A DNA stretch of 17,570 nucleotides, taken from positions 1-17,570 of the forward strand of contig CAYHRJ010000023.1 of assembly GCA_964359095.1 (NCBI GenBank), read 5' to 3'. The notes below the pieces were generated by a model that did not search any database, had not been told where the DNA came from, and saw only the letters and a program-made list of their open reading frames with translations. Origin of the DNA: JACRJW01 sp964359095. GTDB taxonomy: Bacteria > Patescibacteriota > Patescibacteriia > UBA9934 > GWF2-40-263. Every line of letters begins with the position of its first letter. Positions within the stretch are counted from its first letter, which is position 1. Shown one piece after another: positions 1 to 7,093 of the stretch. A program made the position numbers and the translations under genes.

Positions 1-30
1 GACATGATTCACCTCACCGCGAGCCTAACC

Positions 31-57
31 AAAAACGAGCCGTGTGTCAATGGCTCG
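31..57 (-). terminator. Rho-independent terminator closing the infB-trxA-trxB operon
   Basis: Read on the minus strand there is a 6-bp stem (CGAGCC / GGCTCG) with a 10-nt loop, followed directly by TTTTT. It lies about 30 nt beyond the stop of the small ORF that follows trxB, so it plausibly ends that operon. Confidence 0.7.
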
Positions 58-86
58 GTCTGTCTGTCCATACACTTTTTTCTCTG

Positions 87-227
87 TCACTCATCAAGAT
101 CATCCCAGGTCTTGAGAATTACCGATCTGCCAGACTTCGACGAAAAATCTGCTTGAGCAACTTGAGACAATACAAAATTCACATCCCAGGCATAATGATC
201 ATTGAAAAATTGGTTTTCAGTTTGCAT
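87..227 (-). CDS. Small ORF of 46 aa downstream of trxB, unknown
   Basis: This short minus-strand ORF runs from ATG to TGA. It begins 11 nt after the trxB stop and ends about 30 nt before a good terminator, so it sits inside the transcript as a possible fourth cistron. The product is acidic and polar, rich in D, Q and S, and contains a W-D-V-N-F stretch near its middle and W-D-D-L-D-E at the end. I see no signal peptide, membrane helix, cysteine pair or recognised domain. No clear Shine-Dalgarno precedes the start, but that also holds for most core genes here. A longer reading of the same frame overlaps the end of trxB and is less likely. The position between trxB and the terminator is the main evidence; it could also be a 3' UTR that happens to be open. 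Confidence 0.35.
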   Translation of the reverse strand: MQTENQFFNDHYAWDVNFVLSQVAQADFSSKSGRSVILKTWDDLDE

Positions 228-238
228 GTTCTTACAAT

Positions 239-1177
239 CTACTCTCGCGCCGCCAACCACTTCTCCGCATCCAGCGCGGCCATACATCCAGTTCCCGCGG
301 CGGTAACGGCTTGGCGGTAGCGGTAGTCGGCTACGTCGCCGCCGACGAAGACGCCTTCGACACTCGTCGCGCTCGTACCAGGCTTGACCACAATGTACCC
401 TTTTTGATCGAGCTCGAGCTGGCCTTTGAAAATATCTGAGTTTGGTTTGTGACCCACGGCGACAAACAAACCGTCCGCGGTGATCTCACTCTCTACGTTT
501 GTTTTGTTATTCACGACGCGTGCCCCGGTCATTTTCACTCCATCCCCAAGAATCTCTTTTACTTCGGTATTCCAAACAAACTCGATCTTTGGATCTTTTT
601 CTGCCCGCTCCTGCATAATCTTCGACGCACGAAGAACGTCCCTGCGAACCAGCACCGTCACCTTACTCGCAAACCGTGTGAGAAACGTTGCCTCTTCCAT
701 AGCGGCATCGCCTCCGCCTACGACGAGCACATGCTTCTCTTTGAAAAAGAATCCATCACACGTTGCGCATGCGGAAACGCCATGACCCTGATACTGACCC
801 TCGCCGGCAACGCCCAGCCAGATGGCACCGGCGCCTGTCGAAATAATCACCGCATCGGACGCATAAGTCTCACTGGAGGTATTCACAATAAAAGGTCGCT
901 TTGAAAAATCCACACTCACAACATCTTCTGAAACAACCCGCGTGCCAAAACGCTCGGCTTGCTTTTTAAACTTCTTCATCATCTCAGGTCCAAGCAGTCC
1001 ATCGGGAAATCCAGGATAATTTTCTACTTCCGTGGTGAGCATTAGTTGCCCACCTGGCTGGCCACCAAGACGCTGCCCCTCAAACAACAACGGCTTTAAC
1101 TCAGCACGCGCTACATAAATCGCAGCCGTGTATCCAGCCGGACCTGAACCGATGATGATGACACGTTCTGTATTCAC
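239..1177 (-). CDS. trxB: Thioredoxin-disulfide reductase
   Basis: This cytoplasmic flavoenzyme uses NADPH to reduce thioredoxin. The 312-aa length is normal for the low-molecular-weight bacterial family. The FAD-binding glycine motif GSGPAG is at residues 10-15, the redox-active CATC pair is C137/C140, and the NADPH-binding GGGDAAMEE motif is at about 154-162. The C-terminal FAD motif (VFVGGDVADYRYRQAVTAAG) is intact. The start is a GTG that overlaps the trxA stop in a GTGA arrangement, which implies translational coupling to trxA directly upstream. A GAGAAG sequence about 7 nt before the GTG may act as a weak ribosome site. Both partners of the thioredoxin system therefore come from one mRNA, with infB first in the operon. 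Nothing appears broken. Confidence 0.96.
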   Translation of the reverse strand: MNTERVIIIGSGPAGYTAAIYVARAELKPLLFEGQRLGGQPGGQLMLTTEVENYPGFPDGLLGPEMMKKFKKQAERFGTRVVSEDVVSVDFSKRPFIVNTSSETYASDAVIISTGAGAIWLGVAGEGQYQGHGVSACATCDGFFFKEKHVLVVGGGDAAMEEATFLTRFASKVTVLVRRDVLRASKIMQERAEKDPKIEFVWNTEVKEILGDGVKMTGARVVNNKTNVESEITADGLFVAVGHKPNSDIFKGQLELDQKGYIVVKPGTSATSVEGVFVGGDVADYRYRQAVTAAGTGCMAALDAEKWLAARE

Positions 1178-1491
1178 AAATGCTTCTCTATTTTTACCCG
1201 CAACTGCTCTTTGCTCATGGAGCCAGAAAACTGCTCCACGACCTGTCCGTTTTTGAAAATGATGAATGTTGGAATAGAGAGGATATTGTACTTCTGCGCG
1301 ATCTCGCTGTTCTCATCGACATTCACTTTGCCGACGATCACATCATCGACTTCTCCTGCAAGCTCTTCGACAATCGGACTCATGACTTTGCACGGCCCGC
1401 ACCACGGTGCCCAAAAATCCACGATCACTGGTTTGTTTGCCGAGAGCACAGACGCTTGAAAATTTTCATTGGTGAGAGTCAGCTCCGTCAT
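1174..1491 (-). CDS. trxA: Thioredoxin
   Basis: This small cytoplasmic dithiol protein passes electrons from thioredoxin reductase to target proteins. It is 105 aa, the usual size. The active site WCGPC lies in the FWAPWCGPCK context with C31 and C34, and the cis-proline motif SIPTF is present in the C-terminal half. The ATG lies only 2 nt after the infB stop codon, and the stop overlaps the trxB start by 4 nt, so infB, trxA and trxB form a tight operon. A GATAAG sequence just before the start is at best a weak ribosome site, which fits translation coupled to infB. Joining thioredoxin genes to infB is unusual compared with the classical nusA-infB-rbfA-truB order. Confidence 0.97.
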   Translation of the reverse strand: MTELTLTNENFQASVLSANKPVIVDFWAPWCGPCKVMSPIVEELAGEVDDVIVGKVNVDENSEIAQKYNILSIPTFIIFKNGQVVEQFSGSMSKEQLRVKIEKHL

Positions 1492-1493
1492 AC

Positions 1494-3527
1494 TTATCGC
1501 AAATTAATTCCTTCAATCTTAAATGGCTTCATTTTACGCTCTTCGCTGTACGCTTCAAAGATGTCGCCTCCCTCAGGCTTTATCTTTCCATCATAGAGCA
1601 TGCCGCATTCTTGTCCTGGTTGGCCTTCTTTGAGTTGCGCCGCGCCCAGTTGCAACGACTTGATCACGCCTTCACCGATATATTCGCCATTGCGCGAGAG
1701 ACGCAATTTCGCACCAGGCAAAATCTTTTCGCCCTTTACGCGTCCGCCGATAATCCAACCATGATCGGACTTCCGAAAATTTTTCATGACCTCAAATTGC
1801 CCCTGCTCATGGATGATCGTCTCAGACGGTACACGCTTTTTAAGTTCCTCAATAACGTCCTCAAATAATTTGTAGATAATCTTGTACTCGCGAATCTCAA
1901 CGCCCTTGTCGCGCGCCAACTCTGCGGAGGCGCCACCGGGTTTCACATTGAATCCCATCAAAATCGCCTTGCTTCCTTCGGCAGTATTCACGTCAGCGTC
2001 CGTAATATTCCCAAGTCCTTTTTGAACGACCTTCACACCCACGGCCTCATGCTGAATCTTATCGAGCATTCCCAAAATCGCCTCGAGCGACCCAAGCACA
2101 TCAGCACGAATAATCACGTTTAACATTTCTTTGCTTCCCTCTTCACCTTCTTGTCCTTCCTTTCCAACATGTTTAATCGACGCGACCTCCTCCGTGGCTT
2201 TCAGAGATGAATCCGTTGATTTGATTTTCTTCAAGTCCTTCACAGACTCAGGCACTTCCATAATATCTCCAACCGATGGCGCCAATTTCCAACCAATAAT
2301 TTTGGCTGGTGTGGATGGTATCGCTGTTGTGAGAGTCTCGCCTTTCCAGTTTTGCATTGCGCGCACCCGACCAAAATGAAGACCGCGCACACCAAGGTCA
2401 TCACCAACCTTGAGTGTACCGCTTTGGACGAGCACGGTGGCAACCGGTCCGGTGCCTGGGTTCAATCGTGACTCGATCACAGTGCCAATGGCGTGTTCAT
2501 TTGGGTTGGCAACAATATGCTCTGCCGCCATCTCTTCAACTAGCAATAACATGTCCAACAGCGCATCAATATTTTTTCCTTCCTTGGCTGAGAGCGGAAC
2601 CATAATGGTCTTGCCGCCCCAATCTTCTGGGACGAGTCCGAGTTCTGAAAGCTGTGTTTTCACGCGATCAATGTTTGCCTCTGCGCGATCGATTTTGTTA
2701 AGCGCGACAACAAACGGAAGCTCGGCTGATTTGATAATGTCAATCGCTTCTTTTGTTTGCGGTTGCACGCCGTCGTCCACGGCTACTACAAGAATCGCGA
2801 TGTCCGCAACCTTGGCGCCACGAGAACGCATCACTGTAAATGCTTCGTGTCCTGGCGTGTCAATGAAGGTGATAGACTTGCCTTTGCGCTCCACTTGGTA
2901 CGCACCGATGTGTTGAGTAATGCCGCCAGCCTCGGTGTCCATGACATTCGTTTTGCGAATCGCATCGAGCAGTCGCGTCTTTCCATGGTCGACGTGACCC
3001 ATGACGACAATCACTGGTGAGCGACGTGAGAGATTTTCTTGTGCCTGCCTCTCGACACGGTCACGAATTTTTTCAATGCCAGCTATGTCTTCGCTCCCAG
3101 CAGATCCTTCAATGCGTGTGGCCTTAAACCCAAGATCTTCGACAATGATCGACGCTGTATCAAAATCAATACGCTCGTTTATGGACGCTAAGATGCCGTT
3201 TCGCATGAGCTCCTGCATGAGACGCGGAACCGGCAGCTCAATCAACGAGGCAAGATCTCGCACTGTCATGACTCCAGGAATCGATATTGGTTTTTTTTCT
3301 TCATCAGGAATGTCTTTCCCGCGCCCGATCTGCGACTTCTGCATTTCCACCTTTTGCGCGAGACGCTCTTTGCGTTTCATCTCGTTCCACGCCTCGGTGA
3401 TTTTCTGCGCCTGACGGTTGTCGACTTTGAGCGCTTTGCCACCCACAGCAAACCCAAGCTCAGGAAGCCTGCGCTTCAATTCCTCAGGATGCGCACGTAG
3501 CCGACGTGCTAGTTCCGTAATATTCAT
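1494..3527 (-). CDS. infB: Translation initiation factor IF-2
   Basis: IF-2 is the GTPase that places initiator fMet-tRNA on the 30S subunit and promotes subunit joining. At 677 aa this is a compact form with a short N-terminal region. An IF2N-like segment occupies about residues 1-50, a second such segment spans about 83-135, and the G domain follows. The P-loop GHVDHGKT is at 177-184, followed by DTPGHEAF (switch II) and NKID (guanine specificity). Domains II to IV with the C-terminal fMet-tRNA-binding barrel follow, ending near IEGINLR. The ATG start has no Shine-Dalgarno: the 12 nt before it read TTCGAGCGTCTT. A good -35/-10 pair just upstream predicts a 5' leader of only about 5 nt, so the mRNA may be nearly leaderless. 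It is the first gene of the infB-trxA-trxB operon. Confidence 0.97.
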   Translation of the reverse strand: MNITELARRLRAHPEELKRRLPELGFAVGGKALKVDNRQAQKITEAWNEMKRKERLAQKVEMQKSQIGRGKDIPDEEKKPISIPGVMTVRDLASLIELPVPRLMQELMRNGILASINERIDFDTASIIVEDLGFKATRIEGSAGSEDIAGIEKIRDRVERQAQENLSRRSPVIVVMGHVDHGKTRLLDAIRKTNVMDTEAGGITQHIGAYQVERKGKSITFIDTPGHEAFTVMRSRGAKVADIAILVVAVDDGVQPQTKEAIDIIKSAELPFVVALNKIDRAEANIDRVKTQLSELGLVPEDWGGKTIMVPLSAKEGKNIDALLDMLLLVEEMAAEHIVANPNEHAIGTVIESRLNPGTGPVATVLVQSGTLKVGDDLGVRGLHFGRVRAMQNWKGETLTTAIPSTPAKIIGWKLAPSVGDIMEVPESVKDLKKIKSTDSSLKATEEVASIKHVGKEGQEGEEGSKEMLNVIIRADVLGSLEAILGMLDKIQHEAVGVKVVQKGLGNITDADVNTAEGSKAILMGFNVKPGGASAELARDKGVEIREYKIIYKLFEDVIEELKKRVPSETIIHEQGQFEVMKNFRKSDHGWIIGGRVKGEKILPGAKLRLSRNGEYIGEGVIKSLQLGAAQLKEGQPGQECGMLYDGKIKPEGGDIFEAYSEERKMKPFKIEGINLR

Positions 3528-3539
3528 AAGACGCTCGAA

Positions 3540-3568
3540 AGTTTAGCGAAGATTCGCTGGTAGGTCAA
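3540..3568 (-). promoter_or_regulatory. Predicted sigma-70-type promoter for infB
   Basis: On the minus strand TTGACC and TAAACT are separated by 17 nt. The -10 box ends only 12 nt before the infB ATG, so the predicted start of transcription leaves about 5 nt of leader. This is a consensus match only. Confidence 0.5.
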
Positions 3569-3616
3569 TGTGCTGATGTTTCAAATCAGATCACAAGTAT
3601 GCTACCCTTTCATTAT

Positions 3617-3997
3617 ATGACGGTTAAACAACTCCAAATTCAAATACGCACCACTGAACGTTCGCTGCTAAAACTCAAACGTCATTTGTATTTTTCGTCC
3701 AAGCCTATGGCGAAATCGCAAAAAAAACGTCTTGAACAAGTCTGGCTTGCTCCATCTCTTCTCCATTCACTTCATGACAAACTTCCCAAAAATCCAGTGA
3801 CCTGGCAGAAAAAAATTCGATCTGTCGATTCCAGAATCGCTCGTGCAGCCGCACAACTCGGTCGAACAAGAAAGACAAAACTTCCTGATCTGATCATTGC
3901 CGCAACAGCAATCGAGTTTGACATTCCTCTGATCACCAAAAACGTCAAAGATTTTCGCAACATCCCAAGACTCAGAATACAAACGACACTCACGTGA
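3617..3997 (+). CDS. VapC-like PIN domain C-terminal remnant with an unrelated N-terminus
   Basis: The last 45 residues or so match the C-terminal half of VapC-type PIN ribonucleases: a PDLIIAATA helix with its conserved aspartate, then LITKNVKDF with the fourth acidic residue and a final IPRLRI. A normal VapC is about 130 aa and opens with a hydrophobic strand ending in DTN or DTS, followed by a conserved glutamate. Both are absent. The first 40 residues are instead basic, Lys/Arg/Gln-rich and helix-like. I checked the other two frames over the same DNA and found no missing PIN N-terminus. The stop overlaps the truB GTG by 4 nt (GTGA). An earlier ATG at 3599 would add six residues; neither start has a Shine-Dalgarno. 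With half the acidic centre gone, nuclease activity is not expected. It is a decayed or rearranged toxin fragment, or a repurposed small protein coupled to truB. Confidence 0.6.
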   Translation: MTVKQLQIQIRTTERSLLKLKRHLYFSSKPMAKSQKKRLEQVWLAPSLLHSLHDKLPKNPVTWQKKIRSVDSRIARAAAQLGRTRKTKLPDLIIAATAIEFDIPLITKNVKDFRNIPRLRIQTTLT

Positions 3998-4863
3998 ATG
4001 TCGTATTTACTGTGGAAGGCTTCCTTTTCATTGATAAACCAGCTGGACTTACCAGCCACGATGTCGTGAACCGTGTGCGGCGGCTCACAGGCGAAAAGCG
4101 GGTGGGACATGCCGGGACGCTCGATCCGTTTGCCACGGGTTTGCTCATTGTGGGTGTTGGACGCATGGCAACGCGTGAGATGCAAAAACTCGTTGGCCTA
4201 GACAAAGTGTATGAGGCGGAGTTTGTGTTGGGAGCTTCATCGGATACGGATGATCGGACAGGTGTGATTACGCCTTTACCGATCGTGGTAGCCCCAGGCT
4301 TCCCTGCCCGCCAACCTGTCCACCGTAGCTTTAGCGAAGGTGGAAGCTTCAGCGACGGCGGGAGCCTGGGCTCCGGAGGCGCACCCAGGCTGAAGCCTGG
4401 GGCTACCGATTGGAAAACCATCGAGGAAGCTCTCAAACCTTTCCTCGGCAAAATCTCACAAATTCCTCCCACCTACTCCGCGATCAAAATCAACGGCAAA
4501 AAAATGTACGAGGAAGCGCGGAAGGGAAAACCGATGGAGGCAAAACCGCGTGTGGTGAACATTTACAAACTAGACATAGGACTTATTGGACCAAGAGGAC
4601 CAATGATTTCGGTCACAGTAAAAATCCACTGTTCCTCTGGCACGTACATTCGTTCCATCGCTCGCGACCTTGGTCGGGCACTCGGTGGCGGTGGATATGT
4701 TGAACAGCTTCGACGGACGGCCATTGGTCCGTTTTCGGTTTCTGACTCTCAGACTCTTGAGTCCCTTGGGGACAGCCTCACAACATCTCTCATTCCCGTT
4801 TCTGAGCTTCTTTCACGACTTTTGACAAACACCTCTGGCAATGCTAACCTCCCAATCGCGTAA
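3994..4863 (+). CDS. truB: tRNA pseudouridine(55) synthase
   Basis: TruB isomerises U55 in the T-loop of nearly all tRNAs. The N-terminal FLFIDKPAGLTSHDVV block and the catalytic motif HAGTLDPFATGLL (nucleophile D44) are intact. So are the IPPTYSAIKINGKKMYE block and the SSGTYIRSIARDLG block that help form the active site. The GTG start at 3994 overlaps the stop of the PIN remnant; an in-frame GTG at 4012 would give a more typical N-terminus (MEGFLFIDKP). The striking oddity is an extra run of about 40 residues, rich in G, S and P, between DDRTGVITP and the TIEEALKPFLGKI helix. It is encoded by a palindromic repeat element at 4287-4407. The insert sits between the catalytic block and the next conserved segment, where TruB proteins have a variable loop, so the enzyme may still work. 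The total of 289 aa is consistent with a family member plus the insert. Confidence 0.93.
   Translation: MNVVFTVEGFLFIDKPAGLTSHDVVNRVRRLTGEKRVGHAGTLDPFATGLLIVGVGRMATREMQKLVGLDKVYEAEFVLGASSDTDDRTGVITPLPIVVAPGFPARQPVHRSFSEGGSFSDGGSLGSGGAPRLKPGATDWKTIEEALKPFLGKISQIPPTYSAIKINGKKMYEEARKGKPMEAKPRVVNIYKLDIGLIGPRGPMISVTVKIHCSSGTYIRSIARDLGRALGGGGYVEQLRRTAIGPFSVSDSQTLESLGDSLTTSLIPVSELLSRLLTNTSGNANLPIA
4287..4407. repeat. Palindromic repeat element inserted in frame in truB
   Basis: A 121-bp GC-rich segment is bounded by a perfect 16-bp terminal inverted repeat: GGTAGCCCCAGGCTTC at 4287-4302 and its reverse complement at 4392-4407. Internal hairpins include GCCTGGG/CCCAGGC (4364-4370 with 4384-4390) and CCCAGGCT/AGCCTGGG (4384-4391 with 4394-4401). 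The interior carries a CTTTAGCGAAGG / AAGCTTCAGCG motif related to the element at 16025-16068. A 7-bp direct repeat TACCGAT occurs at 4277-4283 and 4404-4410 and could be a target duplication, although the 127-bp spacing is not a multiple of three. It has no room for a transposase, so it would be a non-autonomous, REP/MITE-like element. Confidence 0.8.
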
Positions 4864-4909
4864 TTCATCTGGACGAAGCTCACATCATTTGTCGAAAAAA
4901 AGGATCCTT

Positions 4910-4981
4910 ATGCAACATTTTGCCTTTACTCTGCTTGCATATCAACCAGTTGCCAGCCTAACGGCAGGCTTGTTGTTGTAA
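4910..4981 (+). CDS. Possible 23-aa leader or small hydrophobic peptide ahead of rny
   Basis: In the 174-nt gap between truB and rny there is an ATG-to-TAA ORF of 23 codons preceded by AAAAAAGGATCCTT, an unusually good ribosome site for this side of the window. The peptide is hydrophobic throughout (LLAY near the middle, TAGLLL at the end) with no charged residue after the initiator. It could be a tiny membrane peptide, a leader ORF influencing rny, or chance. Part of the ORF overlaps a small GC-rich inverted repeat. Confidence 0.25.
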   Translation: MQHFAFTLLAYQPVASLTAGLLL

Positions 4982-5037
4982 TCTTTTTTTCCCACATCTC
5001 GATCGCATCTTGAGCTTCTCCACTAGCGAGAAGTTTT

Positions 5038-6597
5038 ATGTTGGAAATTATTATCGCATCCGCCATTGCCCTCATTGTGGGAGGCATAATTGGCTACGTC
5101 GTGCGCAAAACCCAAGCCAAGCACATGGCTGACGACACAGAGTCGAAAGTCGAAAAAATGCTCACGGACGCCAAAGGGAAACAGCAAGAGTTGTTACAGT
5201 CGGCAAAGAATCAAGAGCAGGATCTCATAATTCAAGCAAAAGAAAAAGCACTCAAGATCATTGAGGAAGCAAAGCAAGAAGAACAGTCTCGTCACCGCGA
5301 TCTACAAGATCAACAGCGACGTCTGGAAAAACGCGAGACCATGTTTGATGCGAAGCTTCTTGAAATTGAAGATAAGAAAACAAAGCTCGATGATCGTGCG
5401 AAAGAAATCGAAGTTGTAAAGGCACAAATCACTGAGCTCAAAGACGCACAAGTTGTGAAGCTCCAAGAAGTTGCTGGACTCACACGGCAACAGGCAGAGG
5501 AAAAGCTCCTCAAAGAAATCGAGACCGATTCGCAGGAAGCGCTCATGAATCGCCTGCGCAAGCTCGAGCAGGTCACGGAGGAAGAACTCGAAATCAAGGG
5601 ACGGAAAATTATGTCACTCGCCATGACCCGTTTTGCATCATCTGTTTGCACAGACACAACAACATCACATGTGGAACTTCCAAACGATGAAATGAAAGGT
5701 CGTATTATTGGAAAAGAAGGCCGTAATATCAAAGCGATCGAATTGCAAACGGGAACAGAAATCATCGTGGACGACACGCCAAACATGATCACGATCTCCG
5801 GCTTCTCCCCGATTCGCCGACAAGTTGCAAAGCGCGCGTTGGAAGAACTCATCAAGGACGGACGTATTCAACCAACACGCATCGAAGAAGCGATCGGCAA
5901 CGCAAAGAAAACGATTGCGGCTGATTTGCGCAAAGCTGGAGAGGACGCGCTGTATCAACTTGGCATCCCTGTCTCGTCCATCGACCCAAAACTCGCGTCT
6001 ATTTTGGGTCGCATGAAATACCGCACGAGCTACGGACAAAATGCTCTCCAGCACTCCATCGAAGTAGGAACGATCGCAGGCATGATCGCTGAGGAAGTCG
6101 GCGCCGATGTATTCGTCTGTAAAAAAGGTGGACTGTTCCACGACATTGGAAAAGCCGTTGACCACGACATGCAAGGAGCGCATCCAGAGATCGGCTACAA
6201 CATCATGAAAAAATTTGGGTTCAGTGAGGAGCTGTGCTATCAGTCGATTGCGCACCACGAAGATCGTCCACGGACAATCGAAGGCGCGGTTGTAAAAGCC
6301 GCCGACGCGATCTCGGGTGCACGACCAGGCGCACGCAAGGCAAGCCTCGAACAATTCATTCAGCGCATGGAGGATCTCGAGCGCACAGCAGGAAGTTTTG
6401 AAGGTATTGAAAAAGTCTACGCGATCCAAGCCGGACGCGAGGTTCGCGTGTTTGTCCAACCAGAAAAAATCGACGACCTCACCGCCTACCGCCTCGCCCG
6501 CGACGTCGCCAACAAAATCGAAGCTGAGCTTTCCTATCCTGGTGAGGTGAAAGTTACGGTCATTCGTGAGACACGTGTAATCGAGTACGCGAAGTAA
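5038..6597 (+). CDS. rny: Ribonuclease Y, membrane-anchored endoribonuclease
   Basis: RNase Y starts bulk mRNA decay from the inner face of the membrane. The 519-aa length is typical. Residues 2-22 form a hydrophobic transmembrane anchor. Residues from about 30 to 190 are a long charged Lys/Glu/Gln-rich coiled coil. The KH RNA-binding domain contains GKEGRN at 225-230. The HD catalytic domain carries the HD pair at H368/D369 in FHDIGKAVDHD, and a later conserved AHHED stretch. The C-terminal region ends with the usual YPGEVKVTVIRETRVIEYAK. The ATG is chosen because the anchor begins directly at it; GCGAGAAG 5-12 nt upstream is a weak ribosome site. No convincing terminator separates it from HU, but a new promoter begins 2 nt after its stop codon. 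Confidence 0.97.
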   Translation: MLEIIIASAIALIVGGIIGYVVRKTQAKHMADDTESKVEKMLTDAKGKQQELLQSAKNQEQDLIIQAKEKALKIIEEAKQEEQSRHRDLQDQQRRLEKRETMFDAKLLEIEDKKTKLDDRAKEIEVVKAQITELKDAQVVKLQEVAGLTRQQAEEKLLKEIETDSQEALMNRLRKLEQVTEEELEIKGRKIMSLAMTRFASSVCTDTTTSHVELPNDEMKGRIIGKEGRNIKAIELQTGTEIIVDDTPNMITISGFSPIRRQVAKRALEELIKDGRIQPTRIEEAIGNAKKTIAADLRKAGEDALYQLGIPVSSIDPKLASILGRMKYRTSYGQNALQHSIEVGTIAGMIAEEVGADVFVCKKGGLFHDIGKAVDHDMQGAHPEIGYNIMKKFGFSEELCYQSIAHHEDRPRTIEGAVVKAADAISGARPGARKASLEQFIQRMEDLERTAGSFEGIEKVYAIQAGREVRVFVQPEKIDDLTAYRLARDVANKIEAELSYPGEVKVTVIRETRVIEYAK

Positions 6598-6598
6598 A

Positions 6599-6626
6599 TT
6601 GACGACCAAGGTGGAAGATGTAGAAT
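6599..6626 (+). promoter_or_regulatory. Predicted strong promoter for the HU gene
   Basis: TTGACG and TAGAAT (five of six consensus bases each) are separated by 16 nt, starting 2 nt after the rny stop. The predicted transcript has a leader of about 35 nt that is almost entirely pyrimidine and lacks a Shine-Dalgarno. Confidence 0.65.
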
Positions 6627-6667
6627 AGCCTTATCCACTTCCCCACCTACTCTCACTCCCTCCCCAT

Positions 6668-6958
6668 ATGAACAAAGCAGACTTGGCCATGCGCATCGCT
6701 GAAAAATGCGACGTCTCCAAAAAACTCGGCGAAGATTTTATCGCGGCGTTTGAAGAAATCGTCACGCGAGCTCTCGTGAACGGTGAAGAAGTCACCATCG
6801 CAGGCTTCGGCACGTTCAGCTCGCGCATGCGCAAAGGCCGCATCGGTGTGAATCCACAAAAGCCAACTGAAAAAATCGAAATCCCGTCTGTGCTGGTTCC
6901 CAAGTTCAAAGCGGGGAAAGCGCTGAAAGATACACTGAAAGGAAAACGGTCAATCTAG
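6668..6958 (+). CDS. HU/IHF-family DNA-binding protein
   Basis: This small basic histone-like protein bends and compacts DNA. At 96 aa it matches family size. It opens with the helical dimerisation region (MNKADLAMRIAEKCDVSKK) and contains the conserved turn GFGTFSSRMRKGRIGVNPQKP that starts the DNA-binding arm. It ends with EIPSVLVPKFKAGKALKD, the family's C-terminal signature. The sequence does not decide between HU and IHF subunits; the general form fits a single homodimeric HU. It has its own predicted promoter and is closed by a clean hairpin terminator, so it appears to be a monocistronic, probably highly expressed gene. Its leader (CACTCCCTCCCCAT before ATG) is pyrimidine-rich with no ribosome-binding purines, which is unexpected for an abundant protein. 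Confidence 0.94.
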   Translation: MNKADLAMRIAEKCDVSKKLGEDFIAAFEEIVTRALVNGEEVTIAGFGTFSSRMRKGRIGVNPQKPTEKIEIPSVLVPKFKAGKALKDTLKGKRSI

Positions 6959-6984
6959 CCTTGTTCAACTCACAAACCTCGATG

Positions 6985-7008
6985 AAAAACCCGCTTCGGC
7001 GGGTTTTT
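6985..7008 (+). terminator. Terminator after the HU gene
   Basis: AAAAACCCGC TTCG GCGGGTTTTT: a perfect stem with a stable TTCG tetraloop and a T-run. The symmetric A/T arms would allow function in both directions. Confidence 0.92.
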
Positions 7009-7017
7009 CGATTCTGT

Positions 7018-7034
7018 TGACGTTTGCAACGTCA
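7018..7034. promoter_or_regulatory. Inverted repeat TGACGTT-tgc-AACGTCA, possible operator
   Basis: A perfect 7-bp inverted repeat with a 3-nt centre lies about 60 nt upstream of the 233-aa gene and overlaps a TTGACG that could be a -35 box. No good -10 follows at 17 nt (TCTGTT). It could be an operator site or chance. Confidence 0.3.
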
Positions 7035-7093
7035 GACCCTCTGTTCAAAATTTCTCCTCAGGAATAGACTTGAAATGCACCAAGGATCTTCCA

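Noticed and set aside
42..320. Plus-strand 92-aa ORF at the left edge
   Set aside because: It runs antisense through the minus-strand terminator, the 46-aa ORF and the end of trxB, and shows no domain or ribosome site.
4951..4990. Possible terminator after truB (AGCCT/AGGCT stem, then a T-run)
   Set aside because: The stem is only 5 bp and the T-run lies 13 nt beyond it, so an intrinsic terminator is not convincing.
5665..6609. Long minus-strand ORF of 314 codons opposite rny
   Set aside because: It is entirely antisense to the well-conserved KH and HD domains of RNase Y. The composition is that of a reverse-frame shadow and there is no ribosome site.
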